A stretch of 13,646 bases of DNA from an uncultured Oscillospiraceae bacterium (GCA_934668295.1 CAKUND010000041.1:1-13646), one strand, 5' to 3'; shown: positions 6,603 to 13,362, counted from the first letter of the stretch. Notes: generated by a model not told the origin, from the letters alone. Program-made: numbers and translations.

Positions 6603-7472
6603 TCAGCGCAGCGCGCGGAGCGCTTCGATATACGCGGGCCCCGTGCCGCAGCAGCCGCCGAGCAGGCTTGCGCCGTCTGACTTCAGCGCGCGCATATGCC
6701 GCGCGAAGGCCTCGGGATCCATATGATAGACAGCCTCGCCGGTCTCCGTGATCGTGGGCAGCCCTGCGTTGGGCTTGGCCGCGATCGGGGTGCCCGGCGC
6801 GGCTTTTTTCATCATGCGCACGACCGTGCCCATCTGATCTGGCCCGGATGAGCAGTTCAGGCCCACGGCATCCGCACCGAGGCCGGGCAGAACCTCCGCT
6901 GCCTCCTCCGCAGAGCTGTCAAAGTAGCATTTGCCGTCGGAATAGACGGAAAGCGTGCATAAAATGGGCGCGTCGCACAGACTGCGGATGGCTTCGACTG
7001 CGGCCATGCACTCCGTCACGCCCATCATCGTCTCCACGGCAAACAGATCGACGTCCGCGCGCAGCAGCGCTTCGGCCTGTTCGCGGTAAATTTCCAGAAG
7101 CTCCGCATACGCGCTGTCGTCGCCCGGGGCGATGGGCCTGCCTGTTGTGGTCATGTCGCCTGCGAGGAGCGCGCTGGTTCCGACCGCCTCGCGGCTGAGC
7201 TGCACGAGATCGCGGTTCAGAGCCGTGACCTCATTTTGCAGATCGTGGTGGCGAAGCAGCACGCGGTTGGCCCCGAACGTGGGCGCGTAGATCACGTCGC
7301 TGCCCGCGGCGAGATAGGCGCGCTGCAGCCCGAGCAGCGGCTGCGGATGCGAAAGGATCCAGCTTTCGGAGCAGACGCCCGCCGGCATGCCGGCGGCGCG
7401 GAGCATGCTGCCCGTTGCGCCGTCAAGCAGGCGGACAGAGCTGCACCACGCGGAAAATTCTGTTCTTGTCAT
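6603..7472 (-). CDS. Homocysteine S-methyltransferase family protein
   Basis: A 289-residue single-domain protein of the betaine-homocysteine / MetH N-terminal methyltransferase family. It begins with LLDGATGSML (residues 15-24), which is typical of the barrel start. The zinc-binding cysteines are Cys207 in GLNCSSGP and Cys274-Cys275 in GGCCGTGP. The family transfers a methyl group to homocysteine to form methionine; the donor may be S-methylmethionine, betaine, or a corrinoid protein supplied by a separate gene. None of the cobalamin or folate domains of full MetH is attached, so the donor is unknown. The start lies one base after the sirtuin stop, so translation is coupled. No terminator is evident before the convergent CarD gene. 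Confidence 0.88.
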   Translation of the reverse strand: MTRTEFSAWCSSVRLLDGATGSMLRAAGMPAGVCSESWILSHPQPLLGLQRAYLAAGSDVIYAPTFGANRVLLRHHDLQNEVTALNRDLVQLSREAVGTSALLAGDMTTTGRPIAPGDDSAYAELLEIYREQAEALLRADVDLFAVETMMGVTECMAAVEAIRSLCDAPILCTLSVYSDGKCYFDSSAEEAAEVLPGLGADAVGLNCSSGPDQMGTVVRMMKKAAPGTPIAAKPNAGLPTITETGEAVYHMDPEAFARHMRALKSDGASLLGGCCGTGPAYIEALRALR

Positions 7473-7473
7473 G

Positions 7474-8190
7474 TTAAACTGCCCCCAGTACCTTGCCGAT
7501 GGGATCGCGGAAGATCAGATTCGCATAGCCGTCATACGGCGTCTCGTCGCGGTTGATGAGCACGAGCCTGTTTCCGCGGTAGTAGCGGATGAGGCCCGCT
7601 GCCGGATAGACCGTCAGCGACGTGCCGCCGACGATGAGCACCTCCGCGTCCGCGATCGCCCGCACCGCGCCCTCGATCACAGCCTGATCGAGGCTTTCTT
7701 CATATAAAACGACATCCGGCTTGATCCGGCCGCCGCAGGTGCAGCGGGGAACGCCGTCCGTGTCCCGGATATACTCCGGCGGATAGAATTTGCCGCATTT
7801 TTCACAGTAATTGCGATAGACCGAGCCGTGCAGCTCGAAGACGTTTTTGCTGCCTGCCTTCTGGTGCAGGCCGTCGATGTTCTGCGTGACAATGGCGCGG
7901 AGCTTTCCGGCCTGCTCCAGCGCGGCGAGCTTTTTGTGCGCCTCGTTCGGCTGATAGTCGAGCGGGAGCATTTTTTCACGGTAAAAGCGGAAAAAATACT
8001 CCGGGTTCTGGTAGAAAAACGTGTGGCTCAGGATGGTCTCCGGCGGGTAGTCGAATTTCTGATGGTACAGGCCGTCCGTGCTGCGGAAATCCGGGATGCC
8101 GGACTCCGTCGACACGCCGGCCCCGCCGAAGAACACGATATTGTCACTTTCGGTAATCCAGGTTTTTAGGGTTTCGATCTCGGAACGCAT
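7474..8190 (-). CDS. Sirtuin, NAD-dependent protein deacylase (Sir2/CobB type)
   Basis: A 238-residue protein with all sirtuin landmarks: FFGGAGVSTESGIPDFRS (20-37, NAD-binding loop), TQNIDGLHQKAG (102-113), catalytic His121 in ELHGS, zinc cysteines 129, 132, 150 and 152, and VGGTSLTVYPAAGL (187-200). The enzyme uses NAD to remove acetyl or other acyl groups from protein lysines, giving nicotinamide and O-acyl-ADP-ribose. Full length and intact. ATG 8190-8188 is supported by GGAGG 9 nt upstream and by the family N-terminus (EIETLKTWITESDNIVFFGGAG); the longer open frame upstream is trmD read in another frame. The first 47 nt lie inside the end of trmD. Confidence 0.93.
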   Translation of the reverse strand: MRSEIETLKTWITESDNIVFFGGAGVSTESGIPDFRSTDGLYHQKFDYPPETILSHTFFYQNPEYFFRFYREKMLPLDYQPNEAHKKLAALEQAGKLRAIVTQNIDGLHQKAGSKNVFELHGSVYRNYCEKCGKFYPPEYIRDTDGVPRCTCGGRIKPDVVLYEESLDQAVIEGAVRAIADAEVLIVGGTSLTVYPAAGLIRYYRGNRLVLINRDETPYDGYANLIFRDPIGKVLGAV

Positions 8191-8935
8191 CGTCCTCTGC
8201 CTCCAATTCTGCGATAAATTTACGCTCGGCCCGCGTTTTGTACGGGAAGCGCAGCTTGTAAAACAGATCCGGCCTGCGGTGCAGTGTCCGCAGGATCGAC
8301 TGCTTTTTCTGCCACCGCGCGACCTTCGCATGGTCGCCGGAGCGCAGGACCTCCGGTACGGTCAGCCCGTGCCACTCGTCGGGCCGGGAATACTGCGGGT
8401 ATTCGAGCAGACCGTTCCAATGGCTCTCGTCGGTAAAGCAGATATCGTCGCCGAGCACGCCGGGGATGAGACGCGAGACGGCATCGACGATGGCCATGGC
8501 GGGAATCTCGCCGCCTGTGAGCACAAAATCGCCCATGGAGATCTCCTCGTCGACGCATTCGTCCAGAAACCGCTGGTCGATGCCCTCATAATGGCCGCAG
8601 ACGAGGATGAGATTGTCATAGCTCGCCTGCAGCTGCCGCGCCTTGGCCTGGTTGAAGGCAGGGCCGCAGGGGGAGAGGAAGATCGTGTGTACCGGCGCGC
8701 CGATCTCGTCACATACCGCGCACCAGCAGCGCCACAGAGGGTCGCACTGCATGATCGCGCCCCGCCCGCCGCCGTAGGGGTAATCGTCGACCTGATTCTG
8801 ACGGTTTGCGGTATAGTCCCGGATCTGGTGGGCGTGGATCTCGATCAGGCCCTTTTTCTGCGCCCGGCCGAGAATGCTGGCGTTCAGCATGGGAGAAACG
8901 GCCTCCGGGAACAGCGTCATGATATCAAAGCGCAT
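8144..8935 (-). CDS. trmD: tRNA (guanine-N1-)-methyltransferase TrmD
   Basis: A 263-residue SPOUT (trefoil-knot) methyltransferase that makes m1G37 in tRNAs reading codons that start with C or have G36, using S-adenosylmethionine; m1G37 prevents +1 frameshifting. Signature stretches are present in order: MRFDIMTLFPE (1-11), YGGGRGAIMQCDP (54-66), LSPCGPAFNQ (87-96), VCGHYEGIDQRF (112-123), GDFVLTGGE (135-143) and WHGLTVPEVLRSGDHAKVARW (188-208). The tail (about residues 240-263, AELEAEDDAFRDRNPKNLDYRK-like) is somewhat longer than usual and creates the 47-nt overlap with the sirtuin gene. ATG 8935-8933 comes 4 nt after the rimM stop, with an AAGGGAT site within rimM. Confidence 0.95.
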   Translation of the reverse strand: MRFDIMTLFPEAVSPMLNASILGRAQKKGLIEIHAHQIRDYTANRQNQVDDYPYGGGRGAIMQCDPLWRCWCAVCDEIGAPVHTIFLSPCGPAFNQAKARQLQASYDNLILVCGHYEGIDQRFLDECVDEEISMGDFVLTGGEIPAMAIVDAVSRLIPGVLGDDICFTDESHWNGLLEYPQYSRPDEWHGLTVPEVLRSGDHAKVARWQKKQSILRTLHRRPDLFYKLRFPYKTRAERKFIAELEAEDDAFRDRNPKNLDYRK

Positions 8936-8939
8936 GACG

Positions 8940-9428
8940 TTACATCCCTTCAATGAGGCGGACTCTGATATAGCCCTCGTCCAGATTGCGTTCAAGCACG
9001 AAATCCGGTACGGAGGGGATCAGGTGCTCCTGCCCGTCCTCGGATCTTACGACGTACACGTCGTTGGCCGGCGTGGGCATGACCTCGGTCAGCGTACCAA
9101 GAAGCGCTTCGCCGTCGTAGACCGGAAGCCCCAGAAGATCGGCGATGAACAGACTGCCCTCCGGCAGCTTCGCGTCCGCGCGCGCGATGGAGACGACCTT
9201 GTCGCGCAGCGCGCTCGCGGCCTCTACGGTGTCGATGCCCTCGAGCTTCAGAAGCACGCAGGTCTTCTGCACGCGCGACTGCTCGACCCGGTAGGGCGTT
9301 CCGTCCAGATAAACTGTATGGAACTGCAGCAGGAATTCCGGGCCGTCGGCCCAGGGCAGCAGCTTGACCTCGCCGCGCACGCCGTGCGTGCTGACGATCT
9401 TTCCGGTTTGCAGGTAGGGGTGTTTCAT
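8940..9428 (-). CDS. rimM: Ribosome maturation factor RimM
   Basis: A 162-residue two-domain protein. The N-terminal RimM domain carries GKIVSTHGVRGEVKLLP (9-25). The C-terminal PRC-barrel domain holds DLLGLPVYD (97-105) and PTPANDVYVV (118-127). It binds ribosomal protein S19 and assists 30S head maturation of 16S rRNA. ATG 9428-9426 is supported by CGGAGG 6 nt upstream. It heads the minus-strand operon with trmD. In many bacteria these two sit between rpsP and rplS; neither flanking ribosomal gene is here. No convincing promoter lies close upstream, so the transcript may start within or beyond the repeat island. Confidence 0.94.
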   Translation of the reverse strand: MKHPYLQTGKIVSTHGVRGEVKLLPWADGPEFLLQFHTVYLDGTPYRVEQSRVQKTCVLLKLEGIDTVEAASALRDKVVSIARADAKLPEGSLFIADLLGLPVYDGEALLGTLTEVMPTPANDVYVVRSEDGQEHLIPSVPDFVLERNLDEGYIRVRLIEGM

Positions 9429-9479
9429 AGTAAACCTCCGTGAATGGGGTGGATGTTTTTAGGAACGTGCCTCCGGCAG

Positions 9480-9513
9480 CCCTATCTTTTCTCTCGCAAG
9501 AGAAAAGATAGGG
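9480..9513. repeat. Perfect 15-bp hairpin upstream of rimM
   Basis: CCCTATCTTTTCTCT (9480-9494) pairs exactly with 9499-9513 around a 4-nt loop. A short outer match GCCTC (about 9469-9473) with GAGGC (about 9520-9524) may extend it. No T run follows on either strand, so it does not look like a terminator. It lies about 52 nt upstream of the rimM start, in its likely leader. The form suggests a dispersed palindromic repeat (inference). Confidence 0.75.
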
Positions 9514-9720
9514 GAGAAAAGAGGCGCTGGGTTACGGTTTGGTGCGTGCTGCGGGTACAATTCAGGTAAGCACCGATTTTTCAGTCGTTACGAGCACACC
9601 AAGTCACCTTACGGACACGATACTACGCGCCGCCTGCCGCGGTACACCAAACTTGACAGTAGCTGCCTTTGAATGGCTGCGGTAAATTCGCTTTGCGGTC
9701 GAAATTTGCGGGGAGTACAG

Positions 9721-9753
9721 ATTCGCCGCAGATTCCCGTAAAAAGCGGTGCGT
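9721..9753 (+). repeat. Diverged 33-nt direct repeat, copy 1
   Basis: Starts ATTCGCCG and includes CGTAAAAA and a GCGT end. It matches copy 2 at 9853-9885 with 6 mismatches over 33 nt. It sits just left of the first palindromic unit. Confidence 0.65.
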
Positions 9754-9758
9754 CCCGC

Positions 9759-9786
9759 GGGCGGACAGAGTCGTCCGCCCCTACGG
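9759..9786 (+). repeat. Palindromic repeat unit A
   Basis: An 8-bp stem GGGCGGAC/GTCCGCCC with loop AGAGTC, followed by CTACGG. Unit B on the opposite strand (9810-9837) is the same except for one base pair of the stem, changed on both sides. Confidence 0.75.
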
Positions 9787-9809
9787 GGTACGAGTGCATC
9801 GAAGCTTCG

Positions 9810-9837
9810 CCGTAGGGGCCGACGACTCTGTCGGCCC
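9810..9837 (-). repeat. Palindromic repeat unit B (inverted copy of A)
   Basis: Read on the minus strand: stem GGGCCGAC/GTCGGCCC with the same AGAGTC loop and the same CTACGG tail as unit A. The two units face each other across 23 nt that hold the palindrome CGAAGCTTCG (9800-9809), so they could also pair with each other. Confidence 0.75.
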
Positions 9838-9852
9838 ACTGGAAAGTCACGA

Positions 9853-9885
9853 ATTCGCCGAAGAGTTTCGTAAAAAACGGCGCGT
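9853..9885 (+). repeat. Diverged 33-nt direct repeat, copy 2
   Basis: The second copy of the 9721-9753 sequence, ATTCGCCGAAGAG... to GGCGCGT, with CGTAAAAAA at its centre. It lies right of palindromic unit B, so the two copies bracket the inverted pair. Confidence 0.65.
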
Positions 9886-10011
9886 TCTGCATGGTCGATG
9901 TGTACCGGCAAGCGGCAGACCCACATCCGTAACGCTCCTTCGTCGCGAACGGCTGTGACCGGCATCGACCCCTACGAAGCTCCGTGGGGGCAGCGGCAGA
10001 TATTTTAACCT

Positions 10012-10040
10012 AGTATACCGCCTTTTCCCGCATCGGGCAA
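10012..10040 (-). promoter_or_regulatory. Tentative promoter for the rimM operon
   Basis: Minus-strand TATACT (10017-10012) with TTGCCC (10040-10035) at a 17-nt spacer. It would give a leader of roughly 580 nt through the repeat island before rimM. I found nothing better nearer the gene. Confidence 0.3.
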
Positions 10041-10079
10041 GAGGGAACATTCCTGAACGGCAGCTTTACCGGGGGCCGG

Positions 10080-10108
10080 TTGCAAAAAAGAGGGAGGCGT
10101 GGTACAAT
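10080..10108 (+). promoter_or_regulatory. Promoter for trkA-trkH
   Basis: TTGCAA (10080-10085), 17-nt spacer and TACAAT (10103-10108) with an extended TGG. It lies 48 nt before the trkA start. Confidence 0.7.
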
Positions 10109-10155
10109 GTCTGTTACAAATTCCGAACGGATGCAGAGAAAAGGGAGTTGAGATT

Positions 10156-11538
10156 ATGCGGATCGTGATCGTGGGCGACGGAAAGATTGGCAGCGCGCTG
10201 GCCGAGCAGCTCTCGCGCGAGGGGCATGAGATCACCATTGTCGACCGCAGCGAAACGCCGCTGCGGCGGACAGTCGAGGATCTGGATATTCTGAGCATCG
10301 AAGGAAATGGCGCGACGTATGCCACACAGATGGAAGCGGGCGTCGACGAGGCGGAGCTGGTCATTGCGGTGACGGCGCAGGACGAATTGAACCTGCTGTG
10401 CTGCCTGATCGCGAAGAAGATCGGCGCGAAGCACACCATTGCCCGCGTCCGGAACCCGGAATATGCGGGGGAGCTGTCGCTCATTTCCGACGATCTGGGC
10501 CTGAGCCTGTCCGTCAACCCGGAGCTCATCTGCGCGACAGAGATGGCGCGCACGCTGCGCATTCCGTCGGCCATCAAGACCGACACCTTCTTCGGCGGCG
10601 AGGTCGAGCTGCTGAAATTCCAGCTGCCGGCGGATTCGCCGCTGGCGGGCCGGACGCTGATGGAGCTGCCCGGCATCACAAAGGCAAAGGTCCTGATCTG
10701 CGCGGTCGAGCGCGGGGAGCAGGAAATCCATATCCCCTCCGGCTCGTTCCGGCTGCAGGCCGGCGACCGCATTTCCTTCGTTGCGTCCTATGCGGGCGCG
10801 CAGCAGTTCTTCCGGCAGATGAAGCTGGCGGCGGGGCGCGTGCGCAGCGCGCTGCTCATCGGCGGGGGACGCATCGCATATTATCTTGCAAAGCAGCTTG
10901 TCGAGGCGGGGCTTGACGTGAAGATCATCGAGAGTGACCCCGAGCGCTGCGAGGAGCTTTCCGTGCTGCTGCCGAAGGCGGAGATCCTGCGCGGAGACGG
11001 CACGAACGAGGCGTTCCTGCGCGAATGCGGCATCGAGACGACCGGTGCGGTCGCCGCGCTGACCGGCATCGACGAGGAAAACGTGCTCATCGGCATGTAT
11101 ATCCGCAAAACCTGGCCGAAGGTCAAGGTCATCACCAAGGTCAACCGCACGTCCTTCCAGTCCATCATTGACAGCATGGACTTGGGAAGTGTGTTCAATC
11201 CGCGCAATTCCGCCTCGAACCTCATCTGCCGGTATGTCCGCGCCATGCAGAATTCCGGCAGCAGCTCGCAGATCGAGACGCTCTACAAGCTTGTCGGCGG
11301 CAAGGCTGAGGCGCTGGAGTTCCGCGTGTCCGAGGGCTCGAAGCTCTGCGGCGTTCCGCTGCAGGAGCTGAAGCTGCGGGAGAATCTGCTGATCGGCTGC
11401 ATCGGCCGGGGCGGGCAGATCATCATCCCCAGCGGCCAGGACGCCATCGAGCCCGGCGACAGCGTCATTGTCGTGACGTGCAGCGCGGGACTCGGACGGC
11501 TCGAGGACATCCTTGCAAGAGGGCCGGGGCATGAATAA
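10156..11538 (+). CDS. trkA: Trk potassium uptake system regulatory subunit TrkA
   Basis: A 460-residue cytoplasmic protein with two tandem RCK (Rossmann NAD-binding plus C-terminal) units. The first opens MRIVIVGDGKIGSALAEQL, with the dinucleotide glycine motif at 7-12 and an acidic Asp30 at the end of strand two. The second opens SALLIGGGRIAYYLAKQL near residue 232. Each is followed by a TrkA-C-like domain (about 140-225 and 375-455). TrkA forms a ring under the TrkH channel and gates potassium flow in response to nucleotides. The doubled RCK layout fits TrkA rather than the single-RCK KtrA. ATG 10156 is preceded by AAGGGAG at 8 nt; an upstream in-frame GTG overlaps the promoter -10 region. 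The last 8 nt overlap trkH. Confidence 0.93.
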   Translation: MRIVIVGDGKIGSALAEQLSREGHEITIVDRSETPLRRTVEDLDILSIEGNGATYATQMEAGVDEAELVIAVTAQDELNLLCCLIAKKIGAKHTIARVRNPEYAGELSLISDDLGLSLSVNPELICATEMARTLRIPSAIKTDTFFGGEVELLKFQLPADSPLAGRTLMELPGITKAKVLICAVERGEQEIHIPSGSFRLQAGDRISFVASYAGAQQFFRQMKLAAGRVRSALLIGGGRIAYYLAKQLVEAGLDVKIIESDPERCEELSVLLPKAEILRGDGTNEAFLRECGIETTGAVAALTGIDEENVLIGMYIRKTWPKVKVITKVNRTSFQSIIDSMDLGSVFNPRNSASNLICRYVRAMQNSGSSSQIETLYKLVGGKAEALEFRVSEGSKLCGVPLQELKLRENLLIGCIGRGGQIIIPSGQDAIEPGDSVIVVTCSAGLGRLEDILARGPGHE

Positions 11539-12976
11539 GCGGGTCATTGTATATGTGCTGGGCGCGGTGCTTCTGATCGAGGCCGCGCTCATGCTGCTGC
11601 CGCTGCTGGTGGCGGTCCTTTACCGGGAAAAGAACGGCTGGTATTTTCTGTGGGTGCTGCTGGGCGCGGCCGTGCTGGGCGCGCTGGCGCTCGGCCTTGG
11701 CGGCAGAAAGCGCAGCGCCATGTACGCGAAGGAGGGCCTGATCGCCGTCGCGCTGAGCTGGATCGTGCTGTCGCTCGTGGGCGCGCTGCCGTTCACGCTG
11801 TCGGGGCAGATCCCGTTTTACCTCGACGCGGTGTTCGAGATGATCTCCGGCTTTACGACGACCGGCTCGAGCATCCTGCCGGCGGTTGAGCCGCTTGACC
11901 GCTGCATGCTCTTCTGGCGGAGCCTTTCACACTGGATCGGCGGCATGGGGATCCTTGTGTTCATGCTGGCCATCGTCCGCATGGACGGCGGGCAGGCCAT
12001 CCACCTGCTGCGCGCCGAGAGCCCCGGGCCGACGGTGTCCAAGATGGTCCCGCGCATGGTCGACTCGTCCAAGATCCTCTACGGCATTTATTTTGGTCTG
12101 ACAGTTGTGCAGATCATTCTGTATCTGGCGGGCGGCGACCCGCTGTTCGATTCGCTCTGCAATGCGTTCGGCACGGCAGGCACGGGCGGCTTTGCCATCA
12201 GAAACGACTCCTTCGCCTCCTACAGCGCCTATACGCAGACGGTCACGACGGTCTTCATGGCGCTGTTCGGCGTGAATTTCTCAATCTATTTCTTCCTGCT
12301 GCGCAGAAAATTCGATCTCGCGTGGAAGAACACGGAGCTGCGCTGGTACGTGTCGATCATCGTGATCTCGACGCTGCTCATTACCTTCAACATTAAAAGC
12401 CTCTATCACGGCGATTTCGGCTACAGCCTGCACCACGCGGCGTTTACCGTTTCGTCCGTCATCACCACGACCGGCTACGGCACGGAGAATTTTAACCTGT
12501 GGCCGGAGTTCTCGCGCGTCATTCTGGTGCTTCTCATGATCGTCGGCGCGAGCGCGGGCTCGACCGGCGGCGGTCTGAAGGTCTCGCGCGTCGTCATTCT
12601 CATGCGGGCGGCCAAGGCGGAGCTGCGCAAGATCCTGCACCCGCACACGGTCAAGGTCATCACCGTCGACGGCAAGCCCGTCTCCGGTGAGACGGTCCGC
12701 GCGGTGAGTACCTATTTTATACTGTATGTGCTGATCGCTGCGGCGTCCGTGCTGCTCGTCTCGCTCGACGGCTATGACGGCTCGACGACGCTGACCGCCG
12801 TGCTTGCCACGTTCAACAACATCGGCCCCGGCCTCGGGCTGTGCGGTCCGGCGGGGAATTTCGCGTTCTTCTCGCCGCTGGCAAAGGTCGTGCTGTGCAT
12901 CGATATGCTGCTGGGGCGGCTGGAGCTGTACCCGATGCTGGTGCTGCTGATGCCGAGCACGTGGCGGAAGAAATAA
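11531..12976 (+). CDS. trkH: Trk potassium transporter membrane subunit TrkH
   Basis: A 481-residue integral membrane protein built from four membrane-pore-membrane repeats. The four pore loops are visible: SGFTTTGSS (106-114), FGTAGTGGFA (213-222), SVITTTGYGT (309-318) and TFNNIGPGLG (427-436), each with the selectivity-filter glycine. GASAGSTGGGLKVSRVV (339-355) and the C-terminal GRLELYPMLVLLMP (462-475) are also conserved. It moves potassium into the cell together with TrkA. The start ATG lies 8 nt inside trkA, with AGAGGG at 11518-11523, so the subunits are translated in a coupled way. Full length and intact. Confidence 0.94.
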   Translation: MNKRVIVYVLGAVLLIEAALMLLPLLVAVLYREKNGWYFLWVLLGAAVLGALALGLGGRKRSAMYAKEGLIAVALSWIVLSLVGALPFTLSGQIPFYLDAVFEMISGFTTTGSSILPAVEPLDRCMLFWRSLSHWIGGMGILVFMLAIVRMDGGQAIHLLRAESPGPTVSKMVPRMVDSSKILYGIYFGLTVVQIILYLAGGDPLFDSLCNAFGTAGTGGFAIRNDSFASYSAYTQTVTTVFMALFGVNFSIYFFLLRRKFDLAWKNTELRWYVSIIVISTLLITFNIKSLYHGDFGYSLHHAAFTVSSVITTTGYGTENFNLWPEFSRVILVLLMIVGASAGSTGGGLKVSRVVILMRAAKAELRKILHPHTVKVITVDGKPVSGETVRAVSTYFILYVLIAAASVLLVSLDGYDGSTTLTAVLATFNNIGPGLGLCGPAGNFAFFSPLAKVVLCIDMLLGRLELYPMLVLLMPSTWRKK

Positions 12977-13045
12977 GCGCCGGAATTCGGCAAAAGGGCC
13001 AAAACGGGGCGCGAAAGTTCTGCTGTTTTGAACAAAAAATATTGA

Positions 13046-13073
13046 AAATCCCCCTTGACACCAAGGGGGATTT
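13046..13073 (+). terminator. Intrinsic terminator of trkA-trkH
   Basis: A 12-bp stem (13046-13057 with 13062-13073, ACAC loop) with a run of five C-G pairs, A-rich on the left and TTTG on the right. It lies 70 nt after trkH. The T tail is short (ATTTGTTAT). The gap 12977-13045 holds nothing else I can identify. Confidence 0.8.
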
Positions 13074-13083
13074 GTTATATGAT
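13055..13083 (+). promoter_or_regulatory. Promoter for the rpsJ (S10) operon, overlapping the trkH terminator
   Basis: A perfect TTGACA (13055-13060), a 17-nt spacer and TATGAT (13078-13083), five of six bases of consensus. The -35 box is part of the left arm and loop of the terminator hairpin. Transcription would start near 13090, giving a leader of about 270 nt before rpsJ. Confidence 0.72.
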
Positions 13084-13089
13084 ATATGA

Positions 13090-13362
13090 GCGCGCGAAAA
13101 GGGTATGCAACGCACCCACGCGTGTCATTGCGATGATGCAGGAGATTGCGCCACGGGCGGTAACTTCTGCGGAGTATGTCCGGTCATCGGGCGGCTGAGG
13201 ATCACAGTACAGCGTATATCGCTGCGGTGATAAATGGCCGACAACGTCGGCCTTTTTTCATGGCGCAGAATGATACGCACGGCTTAGCGTATTGCGAGAC
13301 TCGACCGTACCCAGAGATCAAAGAAACCACTGAGTACGTTATTCAAGGAGGAAAAACACAAC
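13090..13362 (+). promoter_or_regulatory. Structured 5' leader of rpsJ
   Basis: About 270 untranslated nt with several possible stems. One is GCAACGCAC with GTGTCATTGC (about 13108-13132), imperfect. Others are GATGA (about 13133) with TCATC (about 13186), enclosing GCAG/CTGC, and CAGCG/CGCTG around TATAT (13210-13224). A GC stem plus T run at 13236-13258 follows. S10 operons are often autoregulated through their leader by ribosomal protein L4; that this leader works so is inference. The ribosome site AAGGAGG is at 13345-13351. Confidence 0.55.
13236..13258 (+). terminator. Internal terminator (candidate attenuator) in the rpsJ leader
   Basis: GGCCGAC/GTCGGCC, a perfect 7-bp stem with an AAC loop, followed directly by six T. 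It is a textbook intrinsic terminator, located about 105 nt before the rpsJ start and well after the promoter, with no coding region between them. It would stop early transcripts unless an upstream structure or factor prevents it. Confidence 0.75.

Larger units (their letters stand above)
9429..10079. repeat. Non-coding repeat-rich island between rimM and trkA
   Basis: About 650 nt with no credible gene. Open frames here are short, lack good ribosome sites and read through the repeats. It contains a 15-bp hairpin (9480-9513), an inverted pair of 28-nt units (9759-9786 and 9810-9837) and a diverged 33-nt direct repeat (9721-9753 and 9853-9885). It also has inverted matches GTTTGGTG/CACCAAAC (9537-9544 with 9645-9652), GGTCGATG/CATCGACC (9893-9900 with 9963-9970) and GATGTG/CACATC (9897-9902 with 9922-9927). 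This resembles a cluster of small dispersed palindromic elements. Nothing here encodes a transposase. Confidence 0.7.

Noticed and set aside
9653-9658. A perfect TTGACA in the repeat island, considered as a promoter
   Set aside because: No -10 box lies at 16-18 nt; the nearest A/T-rich hexamer is about 24 nt away.
9603-10050. Minus-strand open frames in the rimM-trkA gap
   Set aside because: They read across the inverted and direct repeats, lack ribosome sites and give arginine- or repeat-biased translations. Similar short phrases recur only because the DNA is repeated.
10114-11592. A 492-codon open frame antisense to trkA
   Set aside because: It mirrors trkA codon structure, has arginine/aspartate/glutamine-rich low-complexity translation and no domain. 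trkA is clearly the real gene.
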